Positions 7,899 to 16,358 of a DNA stretch of 64,000 bases are shown here, piece by piece. The position numbers and the translations under genes were made by a program. Under the pieces are notes generated by a model that was given only the letters and a program-made list of their open reading frames with translations, did not search any database and was not told the DNA's origin. Origin of the DNA: JABACD01 sp047639675 (GTDB lineage Bacteria; Planctomycetota; UBA1135; GCA-002686595); contig JBLIOI010000002.1 in assembly GCA_047639675.1 (NCBI GenBank), positions 1-64,000 of the forward strand, read 5' to 3'. Position 1 is the stretch's first letter. Every line of letters begins with the position of its first letter.

Positions 7899-9440
7899 GT
7901 GAAAGTACTTTTTATCACCCGGACGCTTCCCCAGGAAATGCTTGGCCCGATGTATTTATCGCGGGCCGTCAAGGAAGCTGGACATGAGATGCAAGCCCTC
8001 TTTGTCCCTGATCCTTCGTGGCTCAAGAAGATCGAGGAGTACGCTCCCGACGTGATCTGCTGGTCTTTGATGACCGGTAACCACCGTCCGATCTATGACG
8101 TCAACCGATTGTTGAAGTCGAAGTTCGATTTCTTCTCGTTGATGGGCGGTCCGCACGTCACCTTCGTCCCCGATGCAGTCAAGGATCCCGACATTGATGC
8201 GGTCTGTCTCGGTGAAGGAGAATACGCCATCGTCGAACTGCTCGACAAGTTGGAGAAGGGCGAGGACTGGCACGACGTCCAGAACATGGCCTACTGCGAC
8301 GAGGACGGCGAGTTGGTCAAGAACCCCTTGCGCCCCCTGGTCAAGGATCTCGACTCACTCGGTCAGCCCGACCGCACGGTCATCTACGACGCACAACCGC
8401 TCTACGCCAACAGCCCGCGCAAGGTGATCGTCACCCAACGCGGCTGCCCGATGAGCTGTACCTTCTGCTTCCACCACGCCATGCGTGGCAAGATCTACAA
8501 GGCACGCAACTCGGACTACGTGCGCAAGCGTTCCGTGAGCCACGTGATCGAAGAAGCCTTGGCGATCCAAAAGGATTACCCGCTGCGCTTCGTTCACTTC
8601 CTCGACGACATTTTCAACCTGCGAACAGACTGGTTGGACGAGTTCTGCGAGCGTTGGCCCAAGGAAGTCGGTCTGCCCTTCGACGTCATCTTGATGGCGA
8701 ATATGACGAAGGAACAGCACATTGAGAAGCTCGCAAAGGCTGGCTGCATCTACGCGCGCATCGCCTTCGAAGCCGCCAACGATCACATGCGCAATGAGAT
8801 CTACAAGAAGAACACGGCGACGTCACACCTCGTCAACGCTTCCAAGTGGATCCGCAAGAACGGCATTCGCCTCGGCTCGCTGAATATGCTCGGCGGTCCT
8901 GGTGCGACCCTGCAGGAAGACATCGACACGGTTCTGCTCAACATCGAGTGCAAGGTGGACCACCCGCTGTGCTCCATCGTTCAGCCCTATCCGGAGTTCG
9001 AGCTCAACGACATCACGAAAAGCATGGGAATTGCAGTCGATCACTACGACGATTTCCCCGCCAAGTTCAACCGTAATGCATCGATCGAGATCGATAACAA
9101 GCAAGCGGTCGAGAACCTCCACAAGTGGTTCCCGGTACTGGTGCGCTTCCCCTTCATGATGCCCTTCGCCAAGAAGACCCTGCACAAGCGTTGGCTCGCC
9201 AAGCCCTTGCTCGTGATGTACATGCTGTACTCCGAGTGGATGGTGACCGAGCAGAACATCCTCTACAACCGCGCCCAAGGCCACAGCGCATTCACATCCT
9301 GGGCCCCCATCGATTTCACCAAGCGTGTCATCACTAAGGGTTTCCTACTGGTTGTCGGATCAATTGGCGGCAAGGTCGTTCAGCGGATTTCATCCAAGCT
9401 TCAGATGGGCGATGAGCGCGTCATGGCGCACATGGACTGA
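7899..9440 (+). CDS. B12-binding-type radical SAM protein
   Basis: The protein (513 residues from a GTG at 7899) has an N-terminal cobalamin-binding-like domain (KVLFITRTLP...GGPHVTF...CLGEGEYAI, about 1-125) and a radical SAM core with Cys183, Cys187 and Cys190 in CPMSCTFC. The layout is that of BchE/anaerobic-magnesium-cyclase-like proteins and many lipid- or natural-product-modifying enzymes. The histidine loop for lower-axial cobalamin ligation (DxHxxG) is not present, so the cobalamin, if bound, would be base-off without protein ligand, or lost. The start is uncertain: ATG 7818 would add 27 residues that do not fit the domain. It is monocistronic, ending in the terminator at 9486-9529. 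Substrate unknown. Confidence 0.85.
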   Translation: MKVLFITRTLPQEMLGPMYLSRAVKEAGHEMQALFVPDPSWLKKIEEYAPDVICWSLMTGNHRPIYDVNRLLKSKFDFFSLMGGPHVTFVPDAVKDPDIDAVCLGEGEYAIVELLDKLEKGEDWHDVQNMAYCDEDGELVKNPLRPLVKDLDSLGQPDRTVIYDAQPLYANSPRKVIVTQRGCPMSCTFCFHHAMRGKIYKARNSDYVRKRSVSHVIEEALAIQKDYPLRFVHFLDDIFNLRTDWLDEFCERWPKEVGLPFDVILMANMTKEQHIEKLAKAGCIYARIAFEAANDHMRNEIYKKNTATSHLVNASKWIRKNGIRLGSLNMLGGPGATLQEDIDTVLLNIECKVDHPLCSIVQPYPEFELNDITKSMGIAVDHYDDFPAKFNRNASIEIDNKQAVENLHKWFPVLVRFPFMMPFAKKTLHKRWLAKPLLVMYMLYSEWMVTEQNILYNRAQGHSAFTSWAPIDFTKRVITKGFLLVVGSIGGKVVQRISSKLQMGDERVMAHMD

Positions 9441-9485
9441 TCTCTAGGACAGAGCTCGTACGAGCTTCACTGTCCAAACAGCACA

Positions 9486-9529
9486 GGAGCTGTGGTACCG
9501 TTCGCGGGATCACGGCTCCTACTTTTTTT
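9486..9529 (+). terminator. Rho-independent terminator after radical SAM gene
   Basis: A nine-base stem (GGAGCTGTG with CACGGCTCC, one G-U pair) encloses a loop of 16 bases and is followed after two bases by seven T residues (9523-9529). Position, 46 bases after the stop at 9440, fits termination of the radical SAM transcript before the transporter gene. Confidence 0.9.
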
Positions 9530-9559
9530 GTCGGAGCCCCCCCCTCGTCCAAGATACTG

Positions 9560-10912
9560 ATGGCCAGCTCCGCCCCTAGCTCCTCTCTGACCTTTCGCCT
9601 TCTGAGCCGCATCATCGACTTGAAGCCAGATGAGGCGGCGCCGATTGGCTTGGGCCTCTTGTACTATTTTTTCCTGCTTTCAGGCATGTACATCCTGAGG
9701 CCGATTCGCGAAGCCTTTGGGATTACCTGGGGCACAGGAAGTCTGCCCGCGCTGTTCTACGGGACGGTGGCGGTGATGCTGCTCATCAATCCGCTGTATT
9801 CGAGGCTCGTCGCAAAGGTCCCTCGTAGCCGCTTCATCCCCCTCGTCTATCGCGGCTTGATCCTTTGCTTGCTGGGCTTCTACGTAGGCTTGCAGGTCTT
9901 TGATGGCGGATCGCTGACGAGCCTGCGCTACGCCTTCTACATCTTCTATAGCGTCTTCAATCTGTTCATTGTCTCCATCTTCTGGAGCTTGATGTCAGAC
10001 CTCTTCGAAGGCAAGCAGGCGACCCGTGTCTATGGCTGCATCGCGGTGGGTGGAAGTTTAGGCGGCCTCTTCGGTTCCTTCCTCACCAGCAATTTCATCG
10101 ATGCCCTCGGCCAAGCCAACCTACTCCTGATCGCTTGTGTTTTCTTGGAGTTGGCTTCGCGCTGTGCGATTTCTTTCAATCGCCGCTTCGCTGAACCAAA
10201 CAAGGCTCAAAAGACTAGAGAGAAACCAATTGCGCAAAGAGCCGACGTTGCCCTGGGGGGCAGCGCTTGGGCGGGAATGAAAGCCGTATTCACTTCCCCC
10301 TACCTGTTCGGAATTGGGCTCTATGTGGCCTTCTACGGTCTCTCGGGAACCTTCGCCTATTTCTTCCAAGCCGGAGTCGTCAGTGCTGCCTCGGACAGTG
10401 ACGTGGCGCGTACGAGGATCTTCGCAAACATCGACCTATTCACCAACTTGGTGACGCTCATCTTCCAAGGATACCTCTTCGCCCGGCTCCTCAAATGGAT
10501 CGGGCCGGGCATGTTGCTCTGCCTTCTTCCGGTCTACAGCGGCATTGGTTTCCTCTTACTAAGTTCAGGCTACGTGCCCGAAGGAAGCATGTTGATTGTC
10601 TTCTCAGTGTTCCAAATCCTGCGCCGTGCCATCGGCTATGGATTGAAGAAACCAACTCAAGAAGTGCTCTTCACCGTTGTGCCGACGGAGGACAAGTACA
10701 AAGCCAAGAACCTAATCGACCTGGTCTTCGTCCGAACCGGAGACATGACTGGCGCAACCGTATCCGCCTCCATCGAACAGGCCAAACTAGGACTGTCTGC
10801 GTTGGCGGCCGCAGCCGCCCCGGTGTCGCTCGTCTGGGCAGTGGTAGGCTTGGGGCTAGGCGCCGCCTATCGCAAGCGCGCGGAAGATGATGGCGATGAG
10901 GTTGAGGCTTAG
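9560..10912 (+). CDS. MFS-type transporter, ATP/ADP-carrier-like
   Basis: The 450-residue protein has about 12 membrane helices. Its opening (DLKPDEAAPIGLGLLYYFFLLSGMYILRPIREAFG) and the segment RRAIGYGLKKPTQEVLFTVV resemble the NTP/NDP exchange transporter (Npt1/Npt2) branch of MFS proteins found as uncharacterised homologues in many free-living bacteria. In intracellular bacteria and plastids this family swaps ATP for ADP; here the substrate is unknown and nucleotide exchange is not implied. The gene stands alone on the plus strand after a strong terminator; a C8 run lies about 17 bases before the start. Confidence 0.8.
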   Translation: MASSAPSSSLTFRLLSRIIDLKPDEAAPIGLGLLYYFFLLSGMYILRPIREAFGITWGTGSLPALFYGTVAVMLLINPLYSRLVAKVPRSRFIPLVYRGLILCLLGFYVGLQVFDGGSLTSLRYAFYIFYSVFNLFIVSIFWSLMSDLFEGKQATRVYGCIAVGGSLGGLFGSFLTSNFIDALGQANLLLIACVFLELASRCAISFNRRFAEPNKAQKTREKPIAQRADVALGGSAWAGMKAVFTSPYLFGIGLYVAFYGLSGTFAYFFQAGVVSAASDSDVARTRIFANIDLFTNLVTLIFQGYLFARLLKWIGPGMLLCLLPVYSGIGFLLLSSGYVPEGSMLIVFSVFQILRRAIGYGLKKPTQEVLFTVVPTEDKYKAKNLIDLVFVRTGDMTGATVSASIEQAKLGLSALAAAAAPVSLVWAVVGLGLGAAYRKRAEDDGDEVEA

Positions 10913-10951
10913 AGGGAAGTCTCTGCGGGAGACGATGGCCCTACGAGCCAC

Positions 10952-11722
10952 TCAAAACGAGTAGCTCAACCCAAAGTAGAAGATCAGTCCTTGAGCTCGC
11001 AAAGCCATGTCGGCCTGAGCTCCGCCCAGGCTCTGGAAGCTGACCGTCGCATCCGAAGTCGAGAGGGCGTACTCGTAGAACAAGCCAATATCGAAGAGCG
11101 TGTTCTCGCTGATCAAGTACTGGAGTCCAGCCAATCCGCCGAGCCCCCAATACTCGCTGCCAACGATACTGACCCTCTCATTGGGCAAAGATGTGCTAGC
11201 TGGGTAGGCGACATCCACATCTCCCAAGTCAACTTCAGGAACGTAGGAGAGATCTAAACCGATCAAGGGGCGCCAACGGCTGGCAGTATCGAAGGCGTCA
11301 AAAAAGTATCGCGACGACAGAATTAGGTGCAGAGTCTCGAAGTCCTCTGCCGTCAGTGTCGCGGACAGAGGCTTCAACGAATCAGGAGAGAAGCTGCGGT
11401 ACTCAACAATGGCACCCAGGGCGAACTTATCCGTCAACATGTGGTGCATCTTGAGCGCCACACCATAGTTCGGGGTCAGCGTAGTCGTATCCGATCCACT
11501 GTCGCCGGTCAGCACGCCAGACTTGCCGGCAGCCTTGACCTTACCCTGATAAAAGGACCAACCCGTCGATGCACCAATCACAGTCGCGCCCTCTCCAAAC
11601 TCTGACCAGGGCTCCTTCGCCGCCGGATAACTAGCGGAAGCGCAGGAAGTTAGAATCGCAAGCCCAAGAGCAAGCTTGGCTTCGGAACTCATGAAGCGAT
11701 TGAAAATAGAGATCATGTTCAT
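10952..11722 (-). CDS. Outer-membrane beta-barrel protein coupled to lipase gene
   Basis: From ATG 11722 the protein has 256 residues: a signal peptide (hydrophobic KLALGLAILTSC, a possible lipobox L-T-S-C), alternating amphipathic strands, and a C-terminal ...YFGLSYSF ending in Phe, the usual outer-membrane insertion signal. The start lies 5 bases after the lipase stop and follows a GAGGG Shine-Dalgarno; ATG 11716 and 11692 are alternatives. The coupling implies that barrel and lipase work together, for example in export, anchoring or product uptake. Family not identified; it is too short for FadL. Confidence 0.75.
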   Translation of the reverse strand: MNMISIFNRFMSSEAKLALGLAILTSCASASYPAAKEPWSEFGEGATVIGASTGWSFYQGKVKAAGKSGVLTGDSGSDTTTLTPNYGVALKMHHMLTDKFALGAIVEYRSFSPDSLKPLSATLTAEDFETLHLILSSRYFFDAFDTASRWRPLIGLDLSYVPEVDLGDVDVAYPASTSLPNERVSIVGSEYWGLGGLAGLQYLISENTLFDIGLFYEYALSTSDATVSFQSLGGAQADMALRAQGLIFYFGLSYSF

Positions 11723-11727
11723 AGCCC

Positions 11728-13971
11728 TCACGGCGCGATCACCGTTGTATCTGTGATTGTCACCGTGGGCGTCATTGAAATGTCTGCGACCCAAGCAGCG
11801 ATCTCCGATTGAATCTCCACGAACGCCGAGAGGTTTTCAGGATCCGAGTCCAAGTCTGGATCCGGGTCAAGCAGCGAGGAGTGAGTCCCCTCCGAGAAGC
11901 GAACGACGGCGGCAGTTGTCGCCGTTGTAACCGTGACAGCGGTCAACCCCATGGCCGCAATCAACGGATTCGTCCCGGCTAGCGGCGCTCCCGTAGCGCT
12001 GTTCGGGATCACCTGGTCAGGCAACCCGCCGCCCATACCACCCCCAACGATCTCGTGCGTCATGATCGGCAAGGGACCGCCGTTCAAGCTCGTGCCGAAG
12101 TTGATCGGATCGCCGGAATCAAACACTGACTGCGCAGCAAACATGAACAAGTCAAAAGCAGGTGTACCTTGAGAGGCGCCATCCGCCTCGAGTCCAGCGA
12201 CAATGATTGGGCCGAAAGTCACTGAAGCTTCCAGCATGCGCGGAATCCCCCCCCCCGGGGCAAAGAGCGTAGCGCTCACCAAGGCAGGCGACTGTCCTGC
12301 AGCGTCGAGGGCGGCAAATGTGGTTCCGACAATGGCACCCAAGGAATGGCCAATGAAATGAATCTGAGTTGGATCGAAGTCATCGGCAACGATCATCGAG
12401 TCGCCATCGACATCTATGTTGTCCTGGATCATCTTCACGACGGCCACCAAGTCGATCACGCCCTGTCGCAGGTTGTCCCGCGTTGTTTGCAAGCTCGACA
12501 AGTTGATGAAGTGTGCGCCGGAAGTATCCGCTATCCCATCAAGCCCGAGTCCAGTGGTCACGCCGTCCGTCTGCATCAAGAGATCCAAACCGAAGGTGCG
12601 CTCGCGCAGCATGCCTTCGGTCACGCCAACGTGCAGTCCGCCACTGGCAACGATGCCATGCAAAGGCAGGTCGATCGCCACCACTGCAAAGCCCTCGGCT
12701 GCCAAAGCAGGTGCAATCGCCAACATATCAGAACGCTGTCCAGTAAAACCGTGCTGGTAGATCACCACAGGCCAGCCGCTTACCGGTTGCACTTGCCCGC
12801 TATCCACATTGGGCAGGCTAATCAGCACAGGAACAGTTTCCACCCCCGTCTCAAGCGGTAAGTGGTTGTAGCGCGTCAGGTTCTTCTCCGTTTCCATCGG
12901 ATCGCTCGCTGTCCCTTCAAGGTAGGAAAAGCGCGCGCGCCAGTTCTCAGTCAAAGGCAAGGTCGATTGGACAAGGGTCCCACCGGGATTGGGCGCGGCC
13001 GTCAAGTAGTATGGCAGGGTCAAACTCGCCGAGTAGACATCAGCTCCCATCGTGCCGCCCAAAGAGTCCGTCGTTCCTTCGAGCATTCCAGGCATGGCCG
13101 CCGGTAGAGTGTTCACTGGCGTCGCAGCGCAAGCCGTGTGTCCTGCTGCGCCGGCACAAACCGCATCCAATACGGTCTGCTCCAATCCCATGCTCACCAG
13201 CCTCGCACTTGCCAAAACATCGAAGGTCGATTGAGTCGTGAAAGAAACTGCAGCGACAACAGTCTCTTCAGAAATCACCGGAGAGACATCTATATCCGAG
13301 CTGACGACTGACTCCATCGCCGAGACCAAAGCCTGTAAGCCCAGGGCTGGATGGCCCTCAGGATAGACGGTATCCGCCTTGGCAAGCATGTAGCTACTAC
13401 CCGCTTCCACTTCAAAATCGTCAGTGTCCTGGACATCACTCGTGACGACGAACATGTAGATCGTCTTCGGCTTCAAGGGTTTAACCGGAAGCAAGGACCA
13501 AGTGGCGCCGCTCGGATCGCTAGGGGCAGCTGCGACGACAAAGTCAACACCGGCCACGAGTTCAGCAAGCACATCATTGACGGGAGTCCCAATCTTCAAC
13601 CCGCTTATGGGGTGAACATCCGCGTCGACTTCAAATAGGCGAACGCTTGAACCAGCCATCACGGTGCTGGCGTTGATCGGTCTTGAGAAGTGGAAACTCA
13701 TCGGAGCCGTTGTCGACCAACCGTCCAAGGAGTTCATCGCTGTAAAAAGCGGCTGCTGAGCCACGTCTTCAGCAGGCGGAAAATTCAGGGTCGCATCGAG
13801 ATTCGATGCTGCGCTATTCGTCGCAAAGAACGCGTCGTTCGGAATCGGAACATCCCCCGTCGTTCCGTTGTAGATGAGCTTCGTCGGTGTGCGCGGAATT
13901 TTTAGTCCGTCGCTACAGGCGCAGAGAACGCTAGCCGTAAGGAGAGCGAGCGCGAGGTGAGGTTGCTTCAT
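11728..13971 (-). CDS. Large extracellular lipase-like lipoprotein (VolA-like)
   Basis: From ATG 13971 the protein has 747 residues: lipoprotein signal MKQPHLALALLTASVLCAC, an N-terminal Ig/beta-rich region (about 30-400, including SRPINASTVMAGSSVRLFEV), then an alpha/beta hydrolase domain with oxyanion segment YQHGFTGQRSD, DLPLHG, and nucleophile Ser543 in GHSLGA. A histidine in FSEGTHSSLLDP near the C-terminus is a good catalytic His. The architecture matches the bacterial virulence-factor lipase / Vibrio VolA family, a surface lysophospholipase. Followed at once by a barrel gene, which echoes the volA-fadL operon. It contains a G10 tract on its coding strand (12247-12256). An upstream in-frame ATG at 14028 is disregarded because it would precede the signal peptide. 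Confidence 0.85.
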   Translation of the reverse strand: MKQPHLALALLTASVLCACSDGLKIPRTPTKLIYNGTTGDVPIPNDAFFATNSAASNLDATLNFPPAEDVAQQPLFTAMNSLDGWSTTAPMSFHFSRPINASTVMAGSSVRLFEVDADVHPISGLKIGTPVNDVLAELVAGVDFVVAAAPSDPSGATWSLLPVKPLKPKTIYMFVVTSDVQDTDDFEVEAGSSYMLAKADTVYPEGHPALGLQALVSAMESVVSSDIDVSPVISEETVVAAVSFTTQSTFDVLASARLVSMGLEQTVLDAVCAGAAGHTACAATPVNTLPAAMPGMLEGTTDSLGGTMGADVYSASLTLPYYLTAAPNPGGTLVQSTLPLTENWRARFSYLEGTASDPMETEKNLTRYNHLPLETGVETVPVLISLPNVDSGQVQPVSGWPVVIYQHGFTGQRSDMLAIAPALAAEGFAVVAIDLPLHGIVASGGLHVGVTEGMLRERTFGLDLLMQTDGVTTGLGLDGIADTSGAHFINLSSLQTTRDNLRQGVIDLVAVVKMIQDNIDVDGDSMIVADDFDPTQIHFIGHSLGAIVGTTFAALDAAGQSPALVSATLFAPGGGIPRMLEASVTFGPIIVAGLEADGASQGTPAFDLFMFAAQSVFDSGDPINFGTSLNGGPLPIMTHEIVGGGMGGGLPDQVIPNSATGAPLAGTNPLIAAMGLTAVTVTTATTAAVVRFSEGTHSSLLDPDPDLDSDPENLSAFVEIQSEIAAWVADISMTPTVTITDTTVIAP
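12247..12256 (-). repeat. Homopolymeric G10 tract inside lipase gene
   Basis: Ten consecutive C bases on the plus strand (G10 on the coding strand) encode the GGG of LFAPGGGIP, preceded by CCCC on the coding strand. With ten bases the reading frame is intact. Tracts of this length slip during replication. Confidence 0.9.
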
Positions 13972-14078
13972 ATTCTTCGAGTCCAGCGCTTCAAAAGGCC
14001 CAGGTCCCTGGGGCGCTTCGCGCAGCATAACCGATCAATTCAATTCCGACAAAAGGTGTGCAAGCACAGCACTCCGCT

Positions 14079-16004
14079 TCAATTAGATCGTCGACTACGT
14101 TCCAAGAAAACGGCTAATAGAGCCACGTCCGGCGGACGTACACCATCGATACGGGAAGCCGCACCCAAGGTACGGGGCCGCATCGCAATCAGCTTTTGTT
14201 GAGCTTCCTGTGCCAAGCCAGTCAGCGGTGCGAAGTCAAAGTCCGGGGGGATAACGACGCCCTCTTGACGTCGTGCCCGAGCCACCTCTTCGAGCTGTTT
14301 GTTGACGTAGCCTTCGTACTTGATGTCCGTTTCTAAACTTTCAAGCTGCTCCGCATCCAGGTCTAAATCACGCAGCCCGGACTGACTCTTCAGGAGTTCG
14401 GTTATACCCAGTTCAGGACGACGAAGCAGTTCGGTCAATGTCTTGCCGTCTTGCCGGGTAGAGTCGCACAACTTGCGTGCGACGGCGATCTCAGTGGCGT
14501 ACGACTCAAGTACAGATTGCTGCTCGTCATCTACCAGCCCAATCCTGTGGGCGTGTGGAGTGAGCCTCTCGCCCGCAGTGTCTTGCCGCAAGAGCAAGCG
14601 GTACTCCGCCCGGCTTGTGAACATCCGGTAGGGCTCGGCGGGCTGAGTGACAACCAAGTCATCGATCATTACCCCGATGTAGGCTTCATGGCGTCCCAAG
14701 ACGAAGGCCTCGCGCCCCGTCACCCAAAGTGCTGCATTGGCTCCCGCCATCAAACCCTGAGCGGCAGCCTCCTCGTAGCCTGACGTTCCATTGATTTGTC
14801 CAGCCAGGTAAAGACCGGGAACTTCGCGCAGCACCAAGGTGTCATCCAACTGGCTGGGCTGAATGAAGTCATACTCAACCGCATAGCCGAAGCGATGAAA
14901 CTCGGCGCGCTCTAGCCCTGGAATCGTTTGCGTAAAGGCACGCTGCACCTCTTCAGGCATGGAGGTTGAGATCCCGTTGGCATAAATCCGATCGCTGCCC
15001 ATCCCCTCGGGTTCCAGGAACACCTGATGACTGTCCTTCTCCGCGAAGCGGGTCACCTTGTCCTCGACCGCGGGGCAATAGCGCGGCCCTATCCCCTTGA
15101 TCGCACCGGAATACATCGGCGCCAAGTGCAGCGAAGCACGAATGATCTCGTGGGTCGCGGGTTGGGTGTAAGTGATGTGGCAAGGCTCTTGCTTCAAAAG
15201 CGGAAAGCGCGCGCGATCGGTACTCCATGAAAACGGACGGGGCCGCTCGTCACCGAACTGTTCTTCGAGTCCGTCCCAATCGATGCTGTCGCGCACCAAG
15301 CGCGGCGGCGTCCCAGTCTTCAAGCGTCCAATCTGCAGATCGAGCTGTTTAATATCTTCCGCGAGGGCCGAAGCCGATCGTTCGCCAACGCGCCCACCTT
15401 CGATTTGCTTGGTGCCGATGTGCATGATGCTGCGCAAGAAGGTACCCGTCGTCAGGATCACGCTGCGCCCGCGCAGCTCGCGTCCGTCAGCCAATCGCAC
15501 GCCGCGAACCCAGGGGCCCTTCAATGCCGTGCCTTCGACATGCGCGTGGCAGCCCTCCTCGATCAAGAGTCCGGCTGCTTCCCCTTCAAAAATCTCTAGT
15601 CCTGTGCAAGCCTCGATTTCTTGGGTCACGAATTCACGGTACAGAAAACGATCCGACTGGCAGCGTGGAGCGCGCACCGCAGCTCCCTTACGTGTGTTCA
15701 GCATCCGAAACTGAATGCCCGTGGCATCCGCGCAACGTCCCATGAGCCCGCCGAGCGCATCAATTTCCTTGACGATTTGCCCCTTGCCAAGGCCGCCGAT
15801 CGCAGGGTTGCAGCTCATCTCACCGAATAAATCTCGCCGAAAGCTGACAATCGCTACGCGCACGCCCAAGCGTACCGCCGCCAGAGCTGCTTCTACGCCC
15901 GCGTGGCCGCCGCCGACGACGATGACATCCCAATCCTCTGGCGCGGGCGTGGGGTGCGGATGCGATCTTGCGGGGGTCGTGGGGAGTTCGGGAGAGGGCT
16001 TCAT
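14079..16004 (-). CDS. mnmG: tRNA U34 carboxymethylaminomethyl modification enzyme, FAD subunit
   Basis: From ATG 16004 the protein has 641 residues. It has the FAD motif VIVVGGGHAGVEAA, the family signature CNPAIGGLGKGQIVKEIDALGG, a second conserved segment GPRYCPAVEDK with its cysteine, and LYLAGQINGTSGYEEAAAQG. MnmG works with MnmE to install cmnm5 on the wobble uridine of tRNAs. The frame is open up to 16322, but residues before MKPSPELPTTP are not family-like; even so there is a proline-rich N-terminal extension of about 25 residues before the FAD motif. No mnmE or rsmG is next to it. Confidence 0.96.
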   Translation of the reverse strand: MKPSPELPTTPARSHPHPTPAPEDWDVIVVGGGHAGVEAALAAVRLGVRVAIVSFRRDLFGEMSCNPAIGGLGKGQIVKEIDALGGLMGRCADATGIQFRMLNTRKGAAVRAPRCQSDRFLYREFVTQEIEACTGLEIFEGEAAGLLIEEGCHAHVEGTALKGPWVRGVRLADGRELRGRSVILTTGTFLRSIMHIGTKQIEGGRVGERSASALAEDIKQLDLQIGRLKTGTPPRLVRDSIDWDGLEEQFGDERPRPFSWSTDRARFPLLKQEPCHITYTQPATHEIIRASLHLAPMYSGAIKGIGPRYCPAVEDKVTRFAEKDSHQVFLEPEGMGSDRIYANGISTSMPEEVQRAFTQTIPGLERAEFHRFGYAVEYDFIQPSQLDDTLVLREVPGLYLAGQINGTSGYEEAAAQGLMAGANAALWVTGREAFVLGRHEAYIGVMIDDLVVTQPAEPYRMFTSRAEYRLLLRQDTAGERLTPHAHRIGLVDDEQQSVLESYATEIAVARKLCDSTRQDGKTLTELLRRPELGITELLKSQSGLRDLDLDAEQLESLETDIKYEGYVNKQLEEVARARRQEGVVIPPDFDFAPLTGLAQEAQQKLIAMRPRTLGAASRIDGVRPPDVALLAVFLERSRRSN

Positions 16005-16358
16005 CGGATTATGTTGGGCTGCGGGTCGCATATTCAAACGCGCGAGCAACGTTAACGACCATAATCCTCGCGTTTTCCTGCGGAAGTTGGTCCTCGGAGG
16101 CCGAAGTCTCTCCCCATGCTGTCTTGGGTTTTTCGCCACCGAACTCGTCTGGGAGTGATCTATGGAATCTCTCCCCTGGCTCTGCCGCCGAAGGCTCCCC
16201 TGTCGGGGCCGTCCAGCGGAAAGCTTGTGCCTGGAGACTGGGTGCGACGAAAGAGTTACGTCGTGATTCGGCCCATGCACCACAATGCAGACATAAGATA
16301 GACGGTCTAACAAAGCTCGCATCTTCCCCCGCAGCCCGAGTTGGTTAGGCTGGGTGCA
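16005..16358. other. Divergent intergenic region, no gene seen
   Basis: This 354-bp stretch separates the mnmG start from the HEAT/TPR gene start. It must hold both promoters. I see no RNA gene, no strong hairpin and no repeat related to the 160-bp elements. The mnmG frame happens to stay open through most of it, which probably reflects base composition rather than coding. Confidence 0.5.

Noticed and set aside
13972..14028. Longer N-terminus of the lipase starting at ATG 14028
   Set aside because: The lipoprotein signal peptide begins at 13971; a leader before it would block export.
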